The translations under genes were made by a program, and so were the position numbers. A stretch of 42,397 bases of DNA. Origin: an uncultured Prevotella sp. GTDB lineage: Bacteria > Bacteroidota > Bacteroidia > Bacteroidales > Bacteroidaceae. The stretch is taken from the NCBI GenBank assembly GCA_900322175.1, contig ONYZ01000037.1:1-42397 (forward strand). Reading direction: 5' to 3'. The notes below the pieces were generated by a model. That model worked only from the letters and a program-made list of their open reading frames with translations. It made no database searches and was not told where the DNA came from. Below, one piece after another: positions 17,977-27,708 of the stretch. The first letter of the stretch is position 1, and each line of letters begins with the position of its first letter.

Positions 17977-19461
17977 TTAAAGTTTTACTTTCTTAGAAGC
18001 AGCTTTGCTCTCGTTCTGTATACGATTAAGGGCAGTTACAACATAAGTCCACTTCTCGGTTCCGTGCTCGTAAGGCAACTTATAGAAGAACTGGTCAGTT
18101 ATAGCAACAATCTTAGACGGGTCGTTGATATTTACTTTCTCGTTGGCGGCAAAGCGATATATTACAAATTTCTCCGACTGGGAATCCCAATGCTTACCAT
18201 TGGAAGGAGTCCAAAACAATATATATCCATCTTCGGTCCATACTGGAGTCAGCTTATTAACTTTCTTAGGAGCCTTGTCACTGATAAAACTCATCTCTGG
18301 CTGAAGTGCGGGATGCTTCCAATACACCTCACGGAGCGATCTACCATAGTTGCCTACATTGTCGACAGCCGCCTTAGCATACCACAATACTGTACCCTTA
18401 ACCGAAGGATTCTGACGGTGTAAATTCATCTTGGCTCCTAGCTGATGTGTATTAGGATTAAGCGGATCAGAATACTTTACAGTGCGCTCCACATCCTCAC
18501 CAATAACCAGTGGACGAGCAGCGGCATGCATGCTCCACCACTTTATCAGCGTGGCATAGTCGGCAGCCTTATTACCAATCTCCCAGTAGAGTTGTGGCAC
18601 ACAATAATCCAACCAGCCGTTGTTTACCCACAGTAATATATCGGCATACAAATCATCATAGTTCTGAGTTCCATTTGTATCACTGCCCACAGGCGACGAC
18701 TTCTTGTTACGATATATACCGAATGGCGAGATACCAACTTTTACCCACGGCTTAACACTATGGATTTCTTTGTAGAACTGTTCAATAAACAGATTTACAT
18801 TATATCTTCGCCAATCATTTTGATCCTTGATGCCATTAGAATGATCGTGAAAAAGCTCATCATCAGGAATCGACAGTCCCTTTACTGGATAGGGATAGAA
18901 GTAATCATCCATGTGAATACCGTCTACATCATAACGTGCCACAATATCTTTAGCCACCATACAGATATAATCACGATTCTCTTCGATACCTGGGTTAAGA
19001 ATAAAGAGGTCGTCGTAAGCAAAGCATGTGTATGGTTTGCGGACGGCGATATGGTTATTAGCCAACTGATGTGTGGTTTTGGTCTTAGCACGGAAGGGAT
19101 TAATCCAAGCATGCAACTCCATACCACGCTTATGACACTCGTCAATCATCCACTGCAGCGGATCCCAGTATGGGGTTGGTGCCTTGCCCTGCACGCCTGT
19201 CAAGAATCGGCTCCAAGGCTCAATCTTACTCTCGTAGAGAGCATCACACTCAGGACGAACCTGGAAGATAATCACATTAACGCCATCCTTCTTCAACTCG
19301 TCTAGCTGATAGGTCAGCGTCTGTTGCATCTTCTTTGTTCCCATATTCTGGAACTGTCCGTTTACACACTGTATCCAAGCACCACGCATCTCACGTTTCT
19401 GAGCGCCAGCAGTAAGTGCCATCATCATCACGATGGTTATCAAAAACAATTTATTCTTCAT
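17977..19461 (-). CDS. Family 10-like glycosyl hydrolase (GHL10/DUF187) with C-terminal Fn3-like domain
   Basis: The 494-aa product has a signal peptide ([20 protein letters not shown]). The GHL10 (DUF187) TIM-barrel follows, with the family signatures MRGAWIQCV, FQVRPECDALYESKIEPWS, HAWINPFRA and VDGIHMDDYFYPYP; in this family acidic residues of the last motif are thought to be catalytic. Residues from about 400 on have the look of a fibronectin type III-like domain. Members are linked to cell-wall or polysaccharide cleavage; the exact substrate is unknown. The start codon lies inside the end of metH (11-bp overlap in a different frame), so its translation is coupled to metH. Confidence 0.88.
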   Translation of the reverse strand: MKNKLFLITIVMMMALTAGAQKREMRGAWIQCVNGQFQNMGTKKMQQTLTYQLDELKKDGVNVIIFQVRPECDALYESKIEPWSRFLTGVQGKAPTPYWDPLQWMIDECHKRGMELHAWINPFRAKTKTTHQLANNHIAVRKPYTCFAYDDLFILNPGIEENRDYICMVAKDIVARYDVDGIHMDDYFYPYPVKGLSIPDDELFHDHSNGIKDQNDWRRYNVNLFIEQFYKEIHSVKPWVKVGISPFGIYRNKKSSPVGSDTNGTQNYDDLYADILLWVNNGWLDYCVPQLYWEIGNKAADYATLIKWWSMHAAARPLVIGEDVERTVKYSDPLNPNTHQLGAKMNLHRQNPSVKGTVLWYAKAAVDNVGNYGRSLREVYWKHPALQPEMSFISDKAPKKVNKLTPVWTEDGYILFWTPSNGKHWDSQSEKFVIYRFAANEKVNINDPSKIVAITDQFFYKLPYEHGTEKWTYVVTALNRIQNESKAASKKVKL

Positions 19462-22156
19462 ATTTTTGTTTATTCTTTCTTGCTTCTTCCAGTGATACTA
19501 TCTGTGCCTGCTCATGCTGATATTCCACACGCAGGGTGACGTATTTCTTGTCGAGTTCGTGCTCCACTTGTTCTTTGTCGTCCATCAACTTGGCAGCCAT
19601 TATCGCGTTTTGCGATGCATCTTTCATCCAAACTACGGGACCGCTATAAACAGGGGCTATTTTCAGTGCCACATGAAGTTCGCTAGTAGTGGCACCACCT
19701 ATCATTATTGGCAAATCCATTCCTGCTTTCTTCAACTCCACGGCCACATTTACCATCTCTTCCAGACTTGGTGTTATCAGTCCACTAAGACCAATCATAT
19801 CTACATGTTCCTCCTTAGCTTTCCTCACTATCTGGTCGGCAGGCACCATCACGCCCATATCGATGACTTCATATCCATTGCAGGCCATCACTACGCTCAC
19901 AATGTTCTTGCCTATGTCGTGTACATCGCCCTTAACCGTAGCCAACAGCACCTTACCTGCTGAAGCTGTGCTCTCGGTTTTCTCTGCTTCAATGTATGGC
20001 TGCAAAAAGTCCACAGCTTGCTTCATAGTTCGAGCGGTCTTGACAACCTGCGGCAGGAACATTTTTCCTTCGCCAAACAGCTTACCAACCTTATTCATGC
20101 CAGCCATCAGTGGACCTTCAATTATATCAACAGCATGTCCAAAAATGGTTAGAGATTGCTTCAGATCTTCCTCAAGGAATGTACTGTCGCCCTTAATCAG
20201 AGCTTGGGCCAAACGTTCTTCAACTGGAGTCTGAAGTCTATCTTGAAAAGGGAGTTTTTCATCGATGCATCCACACTGTTCTTTCTTAGCAAGTTCTTCT
20301 TCAAGAATCTTCCCTGCCAAGTCGATTAGTTGTTCAGAAGCACCGGTTCGGCGATTCAGGACTACATCTTCGATTATTTCAAGCTGATCTTGAGGAATGT
20401 CAGCATAAATCACTTTGGTTGAAGGATTTACAATACCGAAATCCATTCCAGCCTTAATAGCATGATATAGAAAAACGGCATGCATAGCTTCACGTATATA
20501 ATTGTTGCCACGGAACGAGAAACTCAAATTACTCACACCTCCGCTAATATGTGCACCAGGCAAGTTTTCATGTATCCACTTAGTGGCACGGATAAAGTCA
20601 GCAGCATATGCATCATGTTCCTCCATACCTGTAGCAATAGCCAGTATATTTGGGTCGAAGATGATATCAAGTGGATTCATGCCGACCTTTTCTGTCAGAA
20701 TCTTATATGCACGGCTAGCAATCTCTATCCGTCGCTCGTAAGTGGTAGCTTGTCCCTCTTCATCGAAACACATCACCACCACAGCGGCACCATATCGTTT
20801 AACATCCAGCGCATGCCGAATGAACTTCTCCTCGCCCTCTTTCAACGAAATAGAGTTGACGATACTCTTGCCCTGCACGCACTTTAGTCCGGCCTTGATT
20901 ACCTCCCAATTACTCGAATCAATCATCACTGGGACCTTAGCAATATCGGGCTCGGCAGTAATCATATTCAAGAATGTTATCATCTCCTGCTTGGCGTCAA
21001 GCAGTCCATCATCCATATTAATGTCTATCACCAGAGCACCATCGCTTACTTGCTTACGTGCAATACCAAGCGCTTCGCTATATTTCTTCTCCTTAATCAA
21101 TCGCAGGAACTTGCGCGAACCAGCAACGTTGCATCGTTCGCCAACGTTCACAAAGCGAACTTCTTCAGTAACATTCTGCAGTTCCAATCCAGATAACCAC
21201 ATCGTTTGTGGTTTTACAGCCGGCACATGTGTTTTTTTACCAACCACCAATGGTTGATAGAGACGGATAAACTCATCGGTAGTACCGCAACAACCACCTA
21301 TAATATTAACAATCCCTTCATCAACAAGCTCACCCATCTTCGGCGCCATACTCTCGGCTGTTTCGTCATACAGCCCCAAGGCATTTGGAAGTCCCGCATT
21401 GGGATAACAGCTAATATAGTATGGTGCCTTCTGTGCCAATTCGCGGATGAATGGTTTCATCTGTGTAGCGCCAAACGAGCAGTTCAAACCGATTGAAAAT
21501 ATTGGGTATGTACTCACGCTAGCAAGAAATGCGTCTAGGGTTTGACCTGAGAGAGTTCTTCCAGCAAGATCACTTACCGTCACAGAAAGCATAATCGGCA
21601 GTTCCACGCCCTTCTTTTCCATCACTCGCATCGCAGCATCTATAGCACACTTAGCATTCAGTGTATCAAAGATGGTTTCTATAAGCAGAGCATCAACTCC
21701 CCCCTCTATCAGTACGTCTACCTGTTCCATATAGGCATCAAGCAGATTGTCGTATGTTATGTCACGTAGGGCAGGATTGCTGACATCCGGTGACATTGAC
21801 AGAGTCTTGTTAGTAGGTCCAATCGAACCTGCCACAAATCTAGGTTTATCTTCTGTCGCAAATTTATCAGCTTGCTCACGTGCCAATCTTGCACCTTTAT
21901 AGGCCATTTCCCAAGCACGTTCCTCAAGCTTATAATCAGCCTGCGAAATACGCTGACTACTGAATGTGTTGGTTGATATTATGTCGGCACCGGCTTCTAA
22001 ATACTTGCGATGAATATCCGAAACCACTTCAGGTTGCGTAAGATTCAACTCATCACTATTACCCACCTTGCCAATCGCAGCTCCAATCATTGTACCCATC
22101 GCTCCATCGAGCACCAGGATTCTTTCTTTAATTAGATTGCCTAGTCTGTTATCCAT
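19451..22156 (-). CDS. metH: Cobalamin-dependent methionine synthase, without activation domain
   Basis: MetH transfers a methyl group from 5-methyltetrahydrofolate to homocysteine through cobalamin. The 901-aa product shows the homocysteine domain (about 1-320; zinc ligands in LNCSFGA and [10 protein letters not shown]), the pterin-binding domain (starts near [14 protein letters not shown]), the cobalamin cap, and the cobalamin-binding domain with DVHDIGKN (the DxHxxG His ligand). It ends right after that domain; E. coli MetH has about 330 more residues forming the AdoMet-dependent reactivation domain. Either a separate activation protein is encoded elsewhere or reactivation differs. No cobalamin riboswitch fits in the 19-bp gap upstream. 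Confidence 0.95.
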   Translation of the reverse strand: MDNRLGNLIKERILVLDGAMGTMIGAAIGKVGNSDELNLTQPEVVSDIHRKYLEAGADIISTNTFSSQRISQADYKLEERAWEMAYKGARLAREQADKFATEDKPRFVAGSIGPTNKTLSMSPDVSNPALRDITYDNLLDAYMEQVDVLIEGGVDALLIETIFDTLNAKCAIDAAMRVMEKKGVELPIMLSVTVSDLAGRTLSGQTLDAFLASVSTYPIFSIGLNCSFGATQMKPFIRELAQKAPYYISCYPNAGLPNALGLYDETAESMAPKMGELVDEGIVNIIGGCCGTTDEFIRLYQPLVVGKKTHVPAVKPQTMWLSGLELQNVTEEVRFVNVGERCNVAGSRKFLRLIKEKKYSEALGIARKQVSDGALVIDINMDDGLLDAKQEMITFLNMITAEPDIAKVPVMIDSSNWEVIKAGLKCVQGKSIVNSISLKEGEEKFIRHALDVKRYGAAVVVMCFDEEGQATTYERRIEIASRAYKILTEKVGMNPLDIIFDPNILAIATGMEEHDAYAADFIRATKWIHENLPGAHISGGVSNLSFSFRGNNYIREAMHAVFLYHAIKAGMDFGIVNPSTKVIYADIPQDQLEIIEDVVLNRRTGASEQLIDLAGKILEEELAKKEQCGCIDEKLPFQDRLQTPVEERLAQALIKGDSTFLEEDLKQSLTIFGHAVDIIEGPLMAGMNKVGKLFGEGKMFLPQVVKTARTMKQAVDFLQPYIEAEKTESTASAGKVLLATVKGDVHDIGKNIVSVVMACNGYEVIDMGVMVPADQIVRKAKEEHVDMIGLSGLITPSLEEMVNVAVELKKAGMDLPIMIGGATTSELHVALKIAPVYSGPVVWMKDASQNAIMAAKLMDDKEQVEHELDKKYVTLRVEYQHEQAQIVSLEEARKNKQKYEE

Positions 22157-22175
22157 TACCTATATATTCTAACAC

Positions 22176-22658
22176 CTATTTCCAAACTTTCATCGCACGG
22201 TCCATTTCCCTACGATCTTCCTTTTCTTTCAGCGTCTGCCGTTTATCAAATTCCTTTTTACCCTTACACAGAGCAACATCCACCTTGGCACGTCCCTTCT
22301 CGTCAATAAACACTAATATCGGAACGATAGTGTAACCCGTCTGCTTGGTGGCACTCTCAAGAGCTCTAATTTCTTTTTTTGTCAACAACAGTTTCCTGTC
22401 ACGTTTCATCTCATGGTTGTTGTACGATCCATAGAAATAAGGGCTTATGCTCATGCCCTTCACCCACAATTCGCCATTTATCACAACACAATATGTGTCA
22501 ACTAGACTTGCCTTACCCAGTCGGATACTTTTTATCTCAGTACCTGTAAGCACGATACCTGCTGTATAGGTGTCAATAAAAAAGTACTCAAATGATGCTT
22601 TCTTATTGCGAATTTGTATCGGGCTCTTCTTTCTTATCTGTTCTTCTGTCTTATTCAT
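22176..22658 (-). CDS. smpB: SsrA-binding protein SmpB
   Basis: SmpB binds tmRNA and delivers it to stalled ribosomes for trans-translation. The 160-aa product carries the OB-fold core ([38 protein letters not shown]) and the basic C-terminal tail ([24 protein letters not shown]) that inserts into the mRNA channel. Length and motifs are normal. Its start overlaps the stop of the DMP19-like gene by 4 nt. Confidence 0.97.
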   Translation of the reverse strand: MNKTEEQIRKKSPIQIRNKKASFEYFFIDTYTAGIVLTGTEIKSIRLGKASLVDTYCVVINGELWVKGMSISPYFYGSYNNHEMKRDRKLLLTKKEIRALESATKQTGYTIVPILVFIDEKGRAKVDVALCKGKKEFDKRQTLKEKEDRREMDRAMKVWK

Positions 22659-23158
22659 TTAATAGTAGCAAACTTTTCTAAGTTATCATCAACATAATGA
22701 GCAATGTCGCTCACCCACTCTTCCTCGTTTTCGATAAAGATGTCATCGAGATTTTCGAATTCGGGATATTGTTCAAACATCGCCATAAATTCTTCATCGC
22801 TTTTTTCGGTTTCTATCTCATCACGATATTTCAACCATAGTGTATGGGCGTCATAAATCAATTTTGAAGGTGCACGCATATCCCAAAGGCGAAGCACTTT
22901 GGCAAGAGGATTTTTGAAGATAAATGGTCCATAGCCATTATATATCAATTGTACGAATCCTCCATCCATTACCTCGTCGTGCAGAATGCTCCATGCTAGC
23001 AAAGTAAGCTGATCGGCATTCAACTCCTGCATATTTTCAGCAGTTAGTTCCCCGCCAATGGCTTCATAGATAGCCTTAACAAAAACACCTAGGAATTCAT
23101 CCATTCCTTCCATTGCTGCCTTTTGCAGATCTTCATCCTTAACAATAACCTCTGCCAT
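22655..23158 (-). CDS. DMP19-like (DUF4375) protein
   Basis: The 167-aa acidic product resembles the DMP19/DUF4375 family, seen in the central [31 protein letters not shown] region (outline) and the acidic C-terminal half. The Neisseria member DMP19 has been described as a DNA-mimic protein that binds a nitrogen-response regulator; most relatives are uncharacterised. There is no signal peptide. It lies between the MBL hydrolase and smpB with a 4-nt overlap to smpB. A DNA-mimic role here is only a possibility, supported by the high Asp/Glu content. Confidence 0.65.
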   Translation of the reverse strand: MAEVIVKDEDLQKAAMEGMDEFLGVFVKAIYEAIGGELTAENMQELNADQLTLLAWSILHDEVMDGGFVQLIYNGYGPFIFKNPLAKVLRLWDMRAPSKLIYDAHTLWLKYRDEIETEKSDEEFMAMFEQYPEFENLDDIFIENEEEWVSDIAHYVDDNLEKFATIK

Positions 23159-23181
23159 ATTCTTTTAGACTTTCCACCTTT

Positions 23182-23991
23182 TCAATCTTTCACAATCTCA
23201 TAAATCCCCGTTGGAGTCTTTCGTTTCAGCACCTCGAGTTCGACATCCTTACCTGGTATTATACCGTGGCTTCTCAGAATCTGTTCTACCGTCTTTCGTG
23301 CCAACTCTGGATGATTATTTTCCTCACTCAGGTGACATAGCCAAATATGCTTAAGACTCTCGCTCATATTCTCAACCAAAGCTTCGCCACATGATGCATT
23401 CGAAAGGTGTCCGCTACCACTTAATATTCTCTGTTGCAAATACACAGGATACGGTCCGTTCTTAAGCATCTCTACATCATGATTAGCTTCAATCACAAGA
23501 TAGTTCGCATGATTTATTGCCTCACGAATATCGTCGGTTATGCTCCCTACATCAGTAAGAACTACAAAAACGATGCCCTCTACTCTTATCTCGTAGCCCA
23601 CATTCTCTGTAGCATCATGTGGCACAGAAAATGGACGCACCATAAAATCGCCTAACTGAACCTGCTCGCCTACTATAAGTTCTTTCTTATGGTCAGCTGA
23701 TACCTTGCGCGTAACACAATAGTTATGATCAATACCCTCGTGCACTTTGCACGTGGCATACACAGGCAGATTCATGTCATGACTCAGGGCTCCCACCGAT
23801 TTGATATGATCGGCATGATCGTGGGTTATCAAGATACGCTTAACCGAATTCAGATGAATTCCATATTCTCTGCAATACTTCTTTAGTGTGCGTATACCGA
23901 TTCCTATATCTATTATCAGCCCGTCTGTCGCAGTGCCTAGATAATAGCAATTACCGCTGCTACCGCTTCCAAACGATATAAATTTCAACAT
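23182..23991 (-). CDS. MBL-fold metallo-hydrolase, YycJ/WalJ-like
   Basis: The 269-aa product has the metallo-beta-lactamase fold with the metal-binding motif THDHADH (about residues 55-61) and later conserved His residues (SVPHD, CHLSEENNHPE). The N-terminus LKFISFGSGSSGNCYYLG is characteristic of the YycJ/WalJ group, with suggested nuclease-type activity; the actual substrate is not known. It has no signal peptide and acts in the cytosol. It is the first gene of the run down to 17320, with its own -7 promoter element at 24011. Confidence 0.88.
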   Translation of the reverse strand: MLKFISFGSGSSGNCYYLGTATDGLIIDIGIGIRTLKKYCREYGIHLNSVKRILITHDHADHIKSVGALSHDMNLPVYATCKVHEGIDHNYCVTRKVSADHKKELIVGEQVQLGDFMVRPFSVPHDATENVGYEIRVEGIVFVVLTDVGSITDDIREAINHANYLVIEANHDVEMLKNGPYPVYLQQRILSGSGHLSNASCGEALVENMSESLKHIWLCHLSEENNHPELARKTVEQILRSHGIIPGKDVELEVLKRKTPTGIYEIVKD

Positions 23992-24010
23992 TTCAGATAC
24001 AATTTTCGTG

Positions 24011-24018
24011 CAAAGGTA
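24011..24018 (-). promoter_or_regulatory. -7 element before the MBL hydrolase operon
   Basis: TACCTTTG followed by CAC on the minus strand matches the -7 consensus. The -33 position falls in the loop of the tamA hairpin and reads GATG instead of TTTG, so the promoter may be weak or use only the -7. Confidence 0.7.
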
Positions 24019-24022
24019 CTAA

Positions 24023-24058
24023 AATAATATGAAAATGCCATCGGCTTTTCACATTATT
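24023..24058 (-). terminator. Long hairpin, probable terminator of the TamA-like gene
   Basis: Arms 24023-24039 and 24043-24058 form a 16-bp stem with one bulge and one G-U pair around a 3-nt loop. Downstream on the minus strand is TTAGTACC, so the U tract lies mainly within the stem. It sits between the tamA-like stop and the promoter of the next operon. Confidence 0.6.
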
Positions 24059-24065
24059 TATAACT

Positions 24066-26249
24066 TTAAAATGGCATACCTACTGCAAAGTGGAACGCAA
24101 GATCACGACTAAGCTTAGGACTAACAAAAGGATAGTGCTCGTCCGAATCTATCTCATAAGCAGGATTAATCGCCTTCATTCCTAGATCGAAACGTAAAAT
24201 AAAATAGTCGAAATTCAATCTCAGACCCAATCCATAACTTACAGCAATATCACTAAGAAGGTTTTGTAGTTTAAACTGTCCGCCAGATTGGCCTTCATAA
24301 TCTCTAATTGTCCATATATTACCAGCATCAACGAAAGCAGCGCCATTAAATTTCCAGAATAGTTTCACTCTATATTCTACATTTAAATCTAGTTTTAAGT
24401 CTCCTGTCTGTGTAATAAAGTTTATACGTCCATCCTTATCCTTATATCTACCAGGTCCAAGACTTCTTACCGTCCATCCTCTCACACTATTAGCTCCACC
24501 CGAGAAATATCTTTTTTCAAACGGTAACACCTCAGAATTTCCATAAGGATATGCCACACCTAGTCCAATATGAAATACCAACTGGTCGTTAGTACCCTTC
24601 AGCAACTCCTGGGTAAAGTCAAAATCACCCTTTATGTATTGAGCATAAGCAATATTAAACAACTCATACTGCCCCATACTATTTTGCGAACTGCCAAGTA
24701 ACTTTGAACACGCTCCTAGTAAATTGCCTGCAGTTTCTATATTTGTACGTAGTGCTACATGACCATTATTGTACGAATATCCAAAGCCCATTCGCATAAT
24801 AAACAGGTCTTCGTAGTTATATCGTAGAATGACATTTGAGTTAGACTCATTATCAAGATACTCTTTCCTAAACGTGTCGCTTATCCATGGCATAAACACA
24901 TAGTTAAGATTTACCAGATCGAATCTATAACTACCGTGACGGTTCTGTGGTCTCCACTGATAAGCCCATCCTGCAGTAAGGACTCGACGATGGAATTCAG
25001 GACGGTCTTGAGTGTCGTATATCAGACTTAAATCACTGGTAGCCAACGTTTTACGACGATATACACGACTTAGGAATGGCATAATAAATCTCGGGAACGA
25101 CAATCGAGTTTCAAGACTATATTCTGTAAAGTTCTGATTACTATACCCCTCCAGTCCTTTGATAGCCTCGAACGCTCCTCGTAACTGCAAGCTAAATGTT
25201 TCTGACCCACGAAACAGATTACGATTCTGATATGTGAGTGATGCTGCAGCACCAAAATCGCCAGCAGTATTAGTGCCTTCAGGCTGGAAACTGATGGTGC
25301 TCGGTTTGTTAGTTAATACTTGTATCTTGGCATCTAGAATTGAGGAGTCAGGACGCTGCTCAAATGCTATGTTTGTATACTTTACCGCACCTAGTCTACC
25401 AAAGTGGTTATAGGTATTCTGCAATTTTTCGGCCGAATATACACCTCCAACTTCAAGGAAAGTATTCTCACTCAACACCTTTGGGCGCAGATGCAAGCCA
25501 GAATCATCAAGTCCACCCTCGTATACGATGTCGTTGATTGTGTAAACATTATGAAAATCTGAAAGCGACAAACGCAGATCTACGCCATGCTGTACCTCGT
25601 CCTTTTGTGCAGCATAGGTAATAAATTCTTTGTGGAAACGATAGTAGCCACAATTTTGAAGAAACTGCGTTATCTGATTACGCTCTTGAGATAGTGTTTC
25701 TACATTAAATTGCATACCAGGGTGCAGTAAACTTGAGCGTTTTTTTAGCATTCGTACTATTGTTGTGTCCTCTATCTCAAAATCCACCCCGTGCACATAG
25801 TATGGTTTGCCAGGATGCAATACATACATAACATCCAATTTATGTGCCTTTCTCTCGGTAAACAGTTCAACCTGAGCATCAAGATATCCTTTGTTTTGTA
25901 GCGCCATCTGCAAATCTCGACAAGTCACCTCTGCTTGTATGGAGTCGTATATCACTGGTGCCTCACCCATTTGCCTCAGTGTACGGTTTATCCAGCTACT
26001 GTTTTTCCCAGCCATCGCATATACACCAAGAGGTATTTTTAAAGTCGAAAACCATCGCGAATTACCTTTTTGTCGCACATATCCCTTTAACTGTCCTGTG
26101 CTGATGTCGCTGTATTTTCCATCTGACACCACCTTAACGTCATCAAGCAGATAGTTTCCTTCAGGGATATCATGAGATACTGAACAACTGCACACTATCA
26201 AAGCAGTTGCCGACATAACAATATGTGATAAATACGTCTTAAAATTCAT
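24066..26249 (-). CDS. BamA/TamA family outer membrane protein, lipoprotein-type
   Basis: The 727-aa product has an N-terminal signal with a cysteine cluster (ALIVCSCS, Cys20/Cys22) suggesting lipidation, POTRA-like domains in the first ~350 residues, and a C-terminal 16-strand Omp85 barrel. The barrel signature VRGWTVRSLGPGRY and FSGGANSVRGW fit the lid-lock motif of Omp85, and it ends in Phe (HFAVGMPF), the usual barrel C-terminus. The family inserts or moves proteins at the outer membrane; whether it acts like TamA is not known. It is divergent from the SpoU methyltransferase gene. Confidence 0.9.
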   Translation of the reverse strand: MNFKTYLSHIVMSATALIVCSCSVSHDIPEGNYLLDDVKVVSDGKYSDISTGQLKGYVRQKGNSRWFSTLKIPLGVYAMAGKNSSWINRTLRQMGEAPVIYDSIQAEVTCRDLQMALQNKGYLDAQVELFTERKAHKLDVMYVLHPGKPYYVHGVDFEIEDTTIVRMLKKRSSLLHPGMQFNVETLSQERNQITQFLQNCGYYRFHKEFITYAAQKDEVQHGVDLRLSLSDFHNVYTINDIVYEGGLDDSGLHLRPKVLSENTFLEVGGVYSAEKLQNTYNHFGRLGAVKYTNIAFEQRPDSSILDAKIQVLTNKPSTISFQPEGTNTAGDFGAAASLTYQNRNLFRGSETFSLQLRGAFEAIKGLEGYSNQNFTEYSLETRLSFPRFIMPFLSRVYRRKTLATSDLSLIYDTQDRPEFHRRVLTAGWAYQWRPQNRHGSYRFDLVNLNYVFMPWISDTFRKEYLDNESNSNVILRYNYEDLFIMRMGFGYSYNNGHVALRTNIETAGNLLGACSKLLGSSQNSMGQYELFNIAYAQYIKGDFDFTQELLKGTNDQLVFHIGLGVAYPYGNSEVLPFEKRYFSGGANSVRGWTVRSLGPGRYKDKDGRINFITQTGDLKLDLNVEYRVKLFWKFNGAAFVDAGNIWTIRDYEGQSGGQFKLQNLLSDIAVSYGLGLRLNFDYFILRFDLGMKAINPAYEIDSDEHYPFVSPKLSRDLAFHFAVGMPF

Positions 26250-26257
26250 TTTCGTCG

Positions 26258-26265
26258 CAAAATTA
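26258..26265 (-). promoter_or_regulatory. -7 element of the TamA-like gene
   Basis: TAATTTTG followed by CGAC on the minus strand. It lies only 8 nt before the ATG (26249), predicting a leaderless or nearly leaderless transcript. A TTTG at 26280-26283 is too close (14 nt) for a standard -33. Confidence 0.5.
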
Positions 26266-26349
26266 ATAAAAAAAGGTCACAAAAACACGAATTAACACGA
26301 AATAATAATAAAATTCACAAAATTCGCATATTTCATGCTTAAAAAGCCT

Positions 26350-26357
26350 TATCTTTG
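26350..26357 (+). promoter_or_regulatory. -7 element of the SpoU methyltransferase gene
   Basis: TATCTTTG followed by CAAC, 26 nt before the ATG at 26384. No clear -33 TTTG is present at the expected distance. Confidence 0.65.
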
Positions 26358-26383
26358 CAACATATTAACGGATATTTATAAAT

Positions 26384-27160
26384 ATGATAAGCAAAAATCA
26401 AATAAAATACGTTCATCAGTTAGAGTTGAAGAAGTTCCGCAAACAAGAAGGACTCTTCATAGCCGAAGGACACAAAGTGGTAGGTGATCTGTTAAGAGCA
26501 GGATTTACACCAAAACATATCTTTGCCACACACGAATGGATTGATAATATGGTATCCAATCCCATTGTCATGATCTCTGATGTAGTCGAAGTTACAAACG
26601 AAGAGTTAACCCGTCTCTCGCTTCTGCAGCACCCTCAGCAAGTTCTTGGCATATTCCATATACTTGATGCTTCATTACAAAACAAGAGCATACATAAGTC
26701 CACTAATACATCTACTCTTAGCATTCTACTCGACAATGTGCAAGATCCTGGCAACCTTGGTACCATTATCCGCATTGCCGATTGGTTTGGTATCGACACA
26801 GTGTATTGTAGTGAGGGAACTGTCGACGCCTGGAACCCTAAGGTGGTACAAGCAACAATGGGCTCAATAGCTCGTGTACATATCATTTATATAGATCCGA
26901 TAGAGCTCTTCAATAGTCTGCCTAAAGATTACCCAATCTATGGAACGCTCCTTGATGGTGACAATATCTATACCCAGAAACTATCTAATTATGGCATAAT
27001 TGTAATGGGTAACGAGGGCAACGGTATAAGTGAAACCGTCCGCGCCCGCGTTACCCACAAGTTGCTTATCCCCGACTTTCACAAAGGTGATACAGCAGAT
27101 AGTCTAAACGTAGCTATCGCTACCGCTATCACCTGTTCCGAATTCCGCCGCAGGATTTAA
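26384..27160 (+). CDS. TrmH/SpoU family RNA methyltransferase
   Basis: The 258-aa product carries the SPOUT signatures: NVQDPGNLGTIIRIADWFG (motif 1), IVMGNEGNGIS (motif 2) and IPDFHKGDTADSLNVAIA (motif 3). The N-terminal ~90 residues form the L30e-like substrate-binding domain (FRKQEGLFIAEGHKVV). These enzymes 2'-O-methylate rRNA or tRNA with S-adenosylmethionine; the target nucleotide cannot be told from sequence. It is transcribed alone and ends 2 bp from the stop of the convergent vor gamma gene, with no terminator between. Confidence 0.94.
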   Translation: MISKNQIKYVHQLELKKFRKQEGLFIAEGHKVVGDLLRAGFTPKHIFATHEWIDNMVSNPIVMISDVVEVTNEELTRLSLLQHPQQVLGIFHILDASLQNKSIHKSTNTSTLSILLDNVQDPGNLGTIIRIADWFGIDTVYCSEGTVDAWNPKVVQATMGSIARVHIIYIDPIELFNSLPKDYPIYGTLLDGDNIYTQKLSNYGIIVMGNEGNGISETVRARVTHKLLIPDFHKGDTADSLNVAIATAITCSEFRRRI

Positions 27161-27162
27161 TG

Positions 27163-27708
27163 TTACTTTATCTCCTCAATAATCTTGGCACCTTCTTTCA
27201 AGGCTTCCATATTCAGAGGAATCAATCCGTGGTGGCGTTCTGGGAGTGTCTTAAAGAGAGCCTTCTCTACACCCTTGTCGCTTACTACGGGAGCTACCTT
27301 TAAGAGTCCACCCAATACTATCATGTTGAACACCTTACCATTTTTCATTTCGGCAGCCTTATCCATTGCATTGATCTCGTATATGGTAATATCCTTACGA
27401 GTTGGCTTATTGATTATACCGAAGCCATCGTAAATAAGAATGCCTCCTGGTTTTATTTTGGGCTCAAATTTCTCGAGTGATGGCTGGTTCAGCACCACGG
27501 CGATATCGTACTTACTGAGAATAGGCGAAGAGATACGCTCGTCGCTTACAATCACAGTCACGTTGGCAGTACCGCCACGCTGCTCCGGACCGTAAGCAGG
27601 CATCCATGTCACCTCCTTATCTTCCATCAGTCCACTATAGGCCAAAATCTTACCCATCGAGAGTACTCCTTGACCTCCGAAACCTGAAATAATTATTTCC
27701 TTTTTCAT
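27163..27708 (-). CDS. 2-oxoacid:ferredoxin oxidoreductase, gamma subunit
   Basis: The 181-aa product is the gamma (domain III-like) subunit of a 2-oxoacid:ferredoxin oxidoreductase, with the family pattern ISGFGGQGVLSMGKILAYSG at the N-terminus and PAYGPEQRGGTANVTVIVSD. The enzyme class decarboxylates a 2-oxoacid to its acyl-CoA and reduces ferredoxin. The subunit order delta-alpha-beta-gamma and the alpha-subunit sequence best match the 2-ketoisovalerate (Vor) or 2-oxoglutarate (Kor) type; Vor is my preference but not certain. The start overlaps the beta subunit stop by 4 nt. Confidence 0.9.
   Translation of the reverse strand: MKKEIIISGFGGQGVLSMGKILAYSGLMEDKEVTWMPAYGPEQRGGTANVTVIVSDERISSPILSKYDIAVVLNQPSLEKFEPKIKPGGILIYDGFGIINKPTRKDITIYEINAMDKAAEMKNGKVFNMIVLGGLLKVAPVVSDKGVEKALFKTLPERHHGLIPLNMEALKEGAKIIEEIK

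Noticed and set aside
22157-22175. Cobalamin riboswitch upstream of metH
   Set aside because: Only 19 bp separate smpB and metH, and the operon leader at 23992-24065 is too short and lacks any B12-box.
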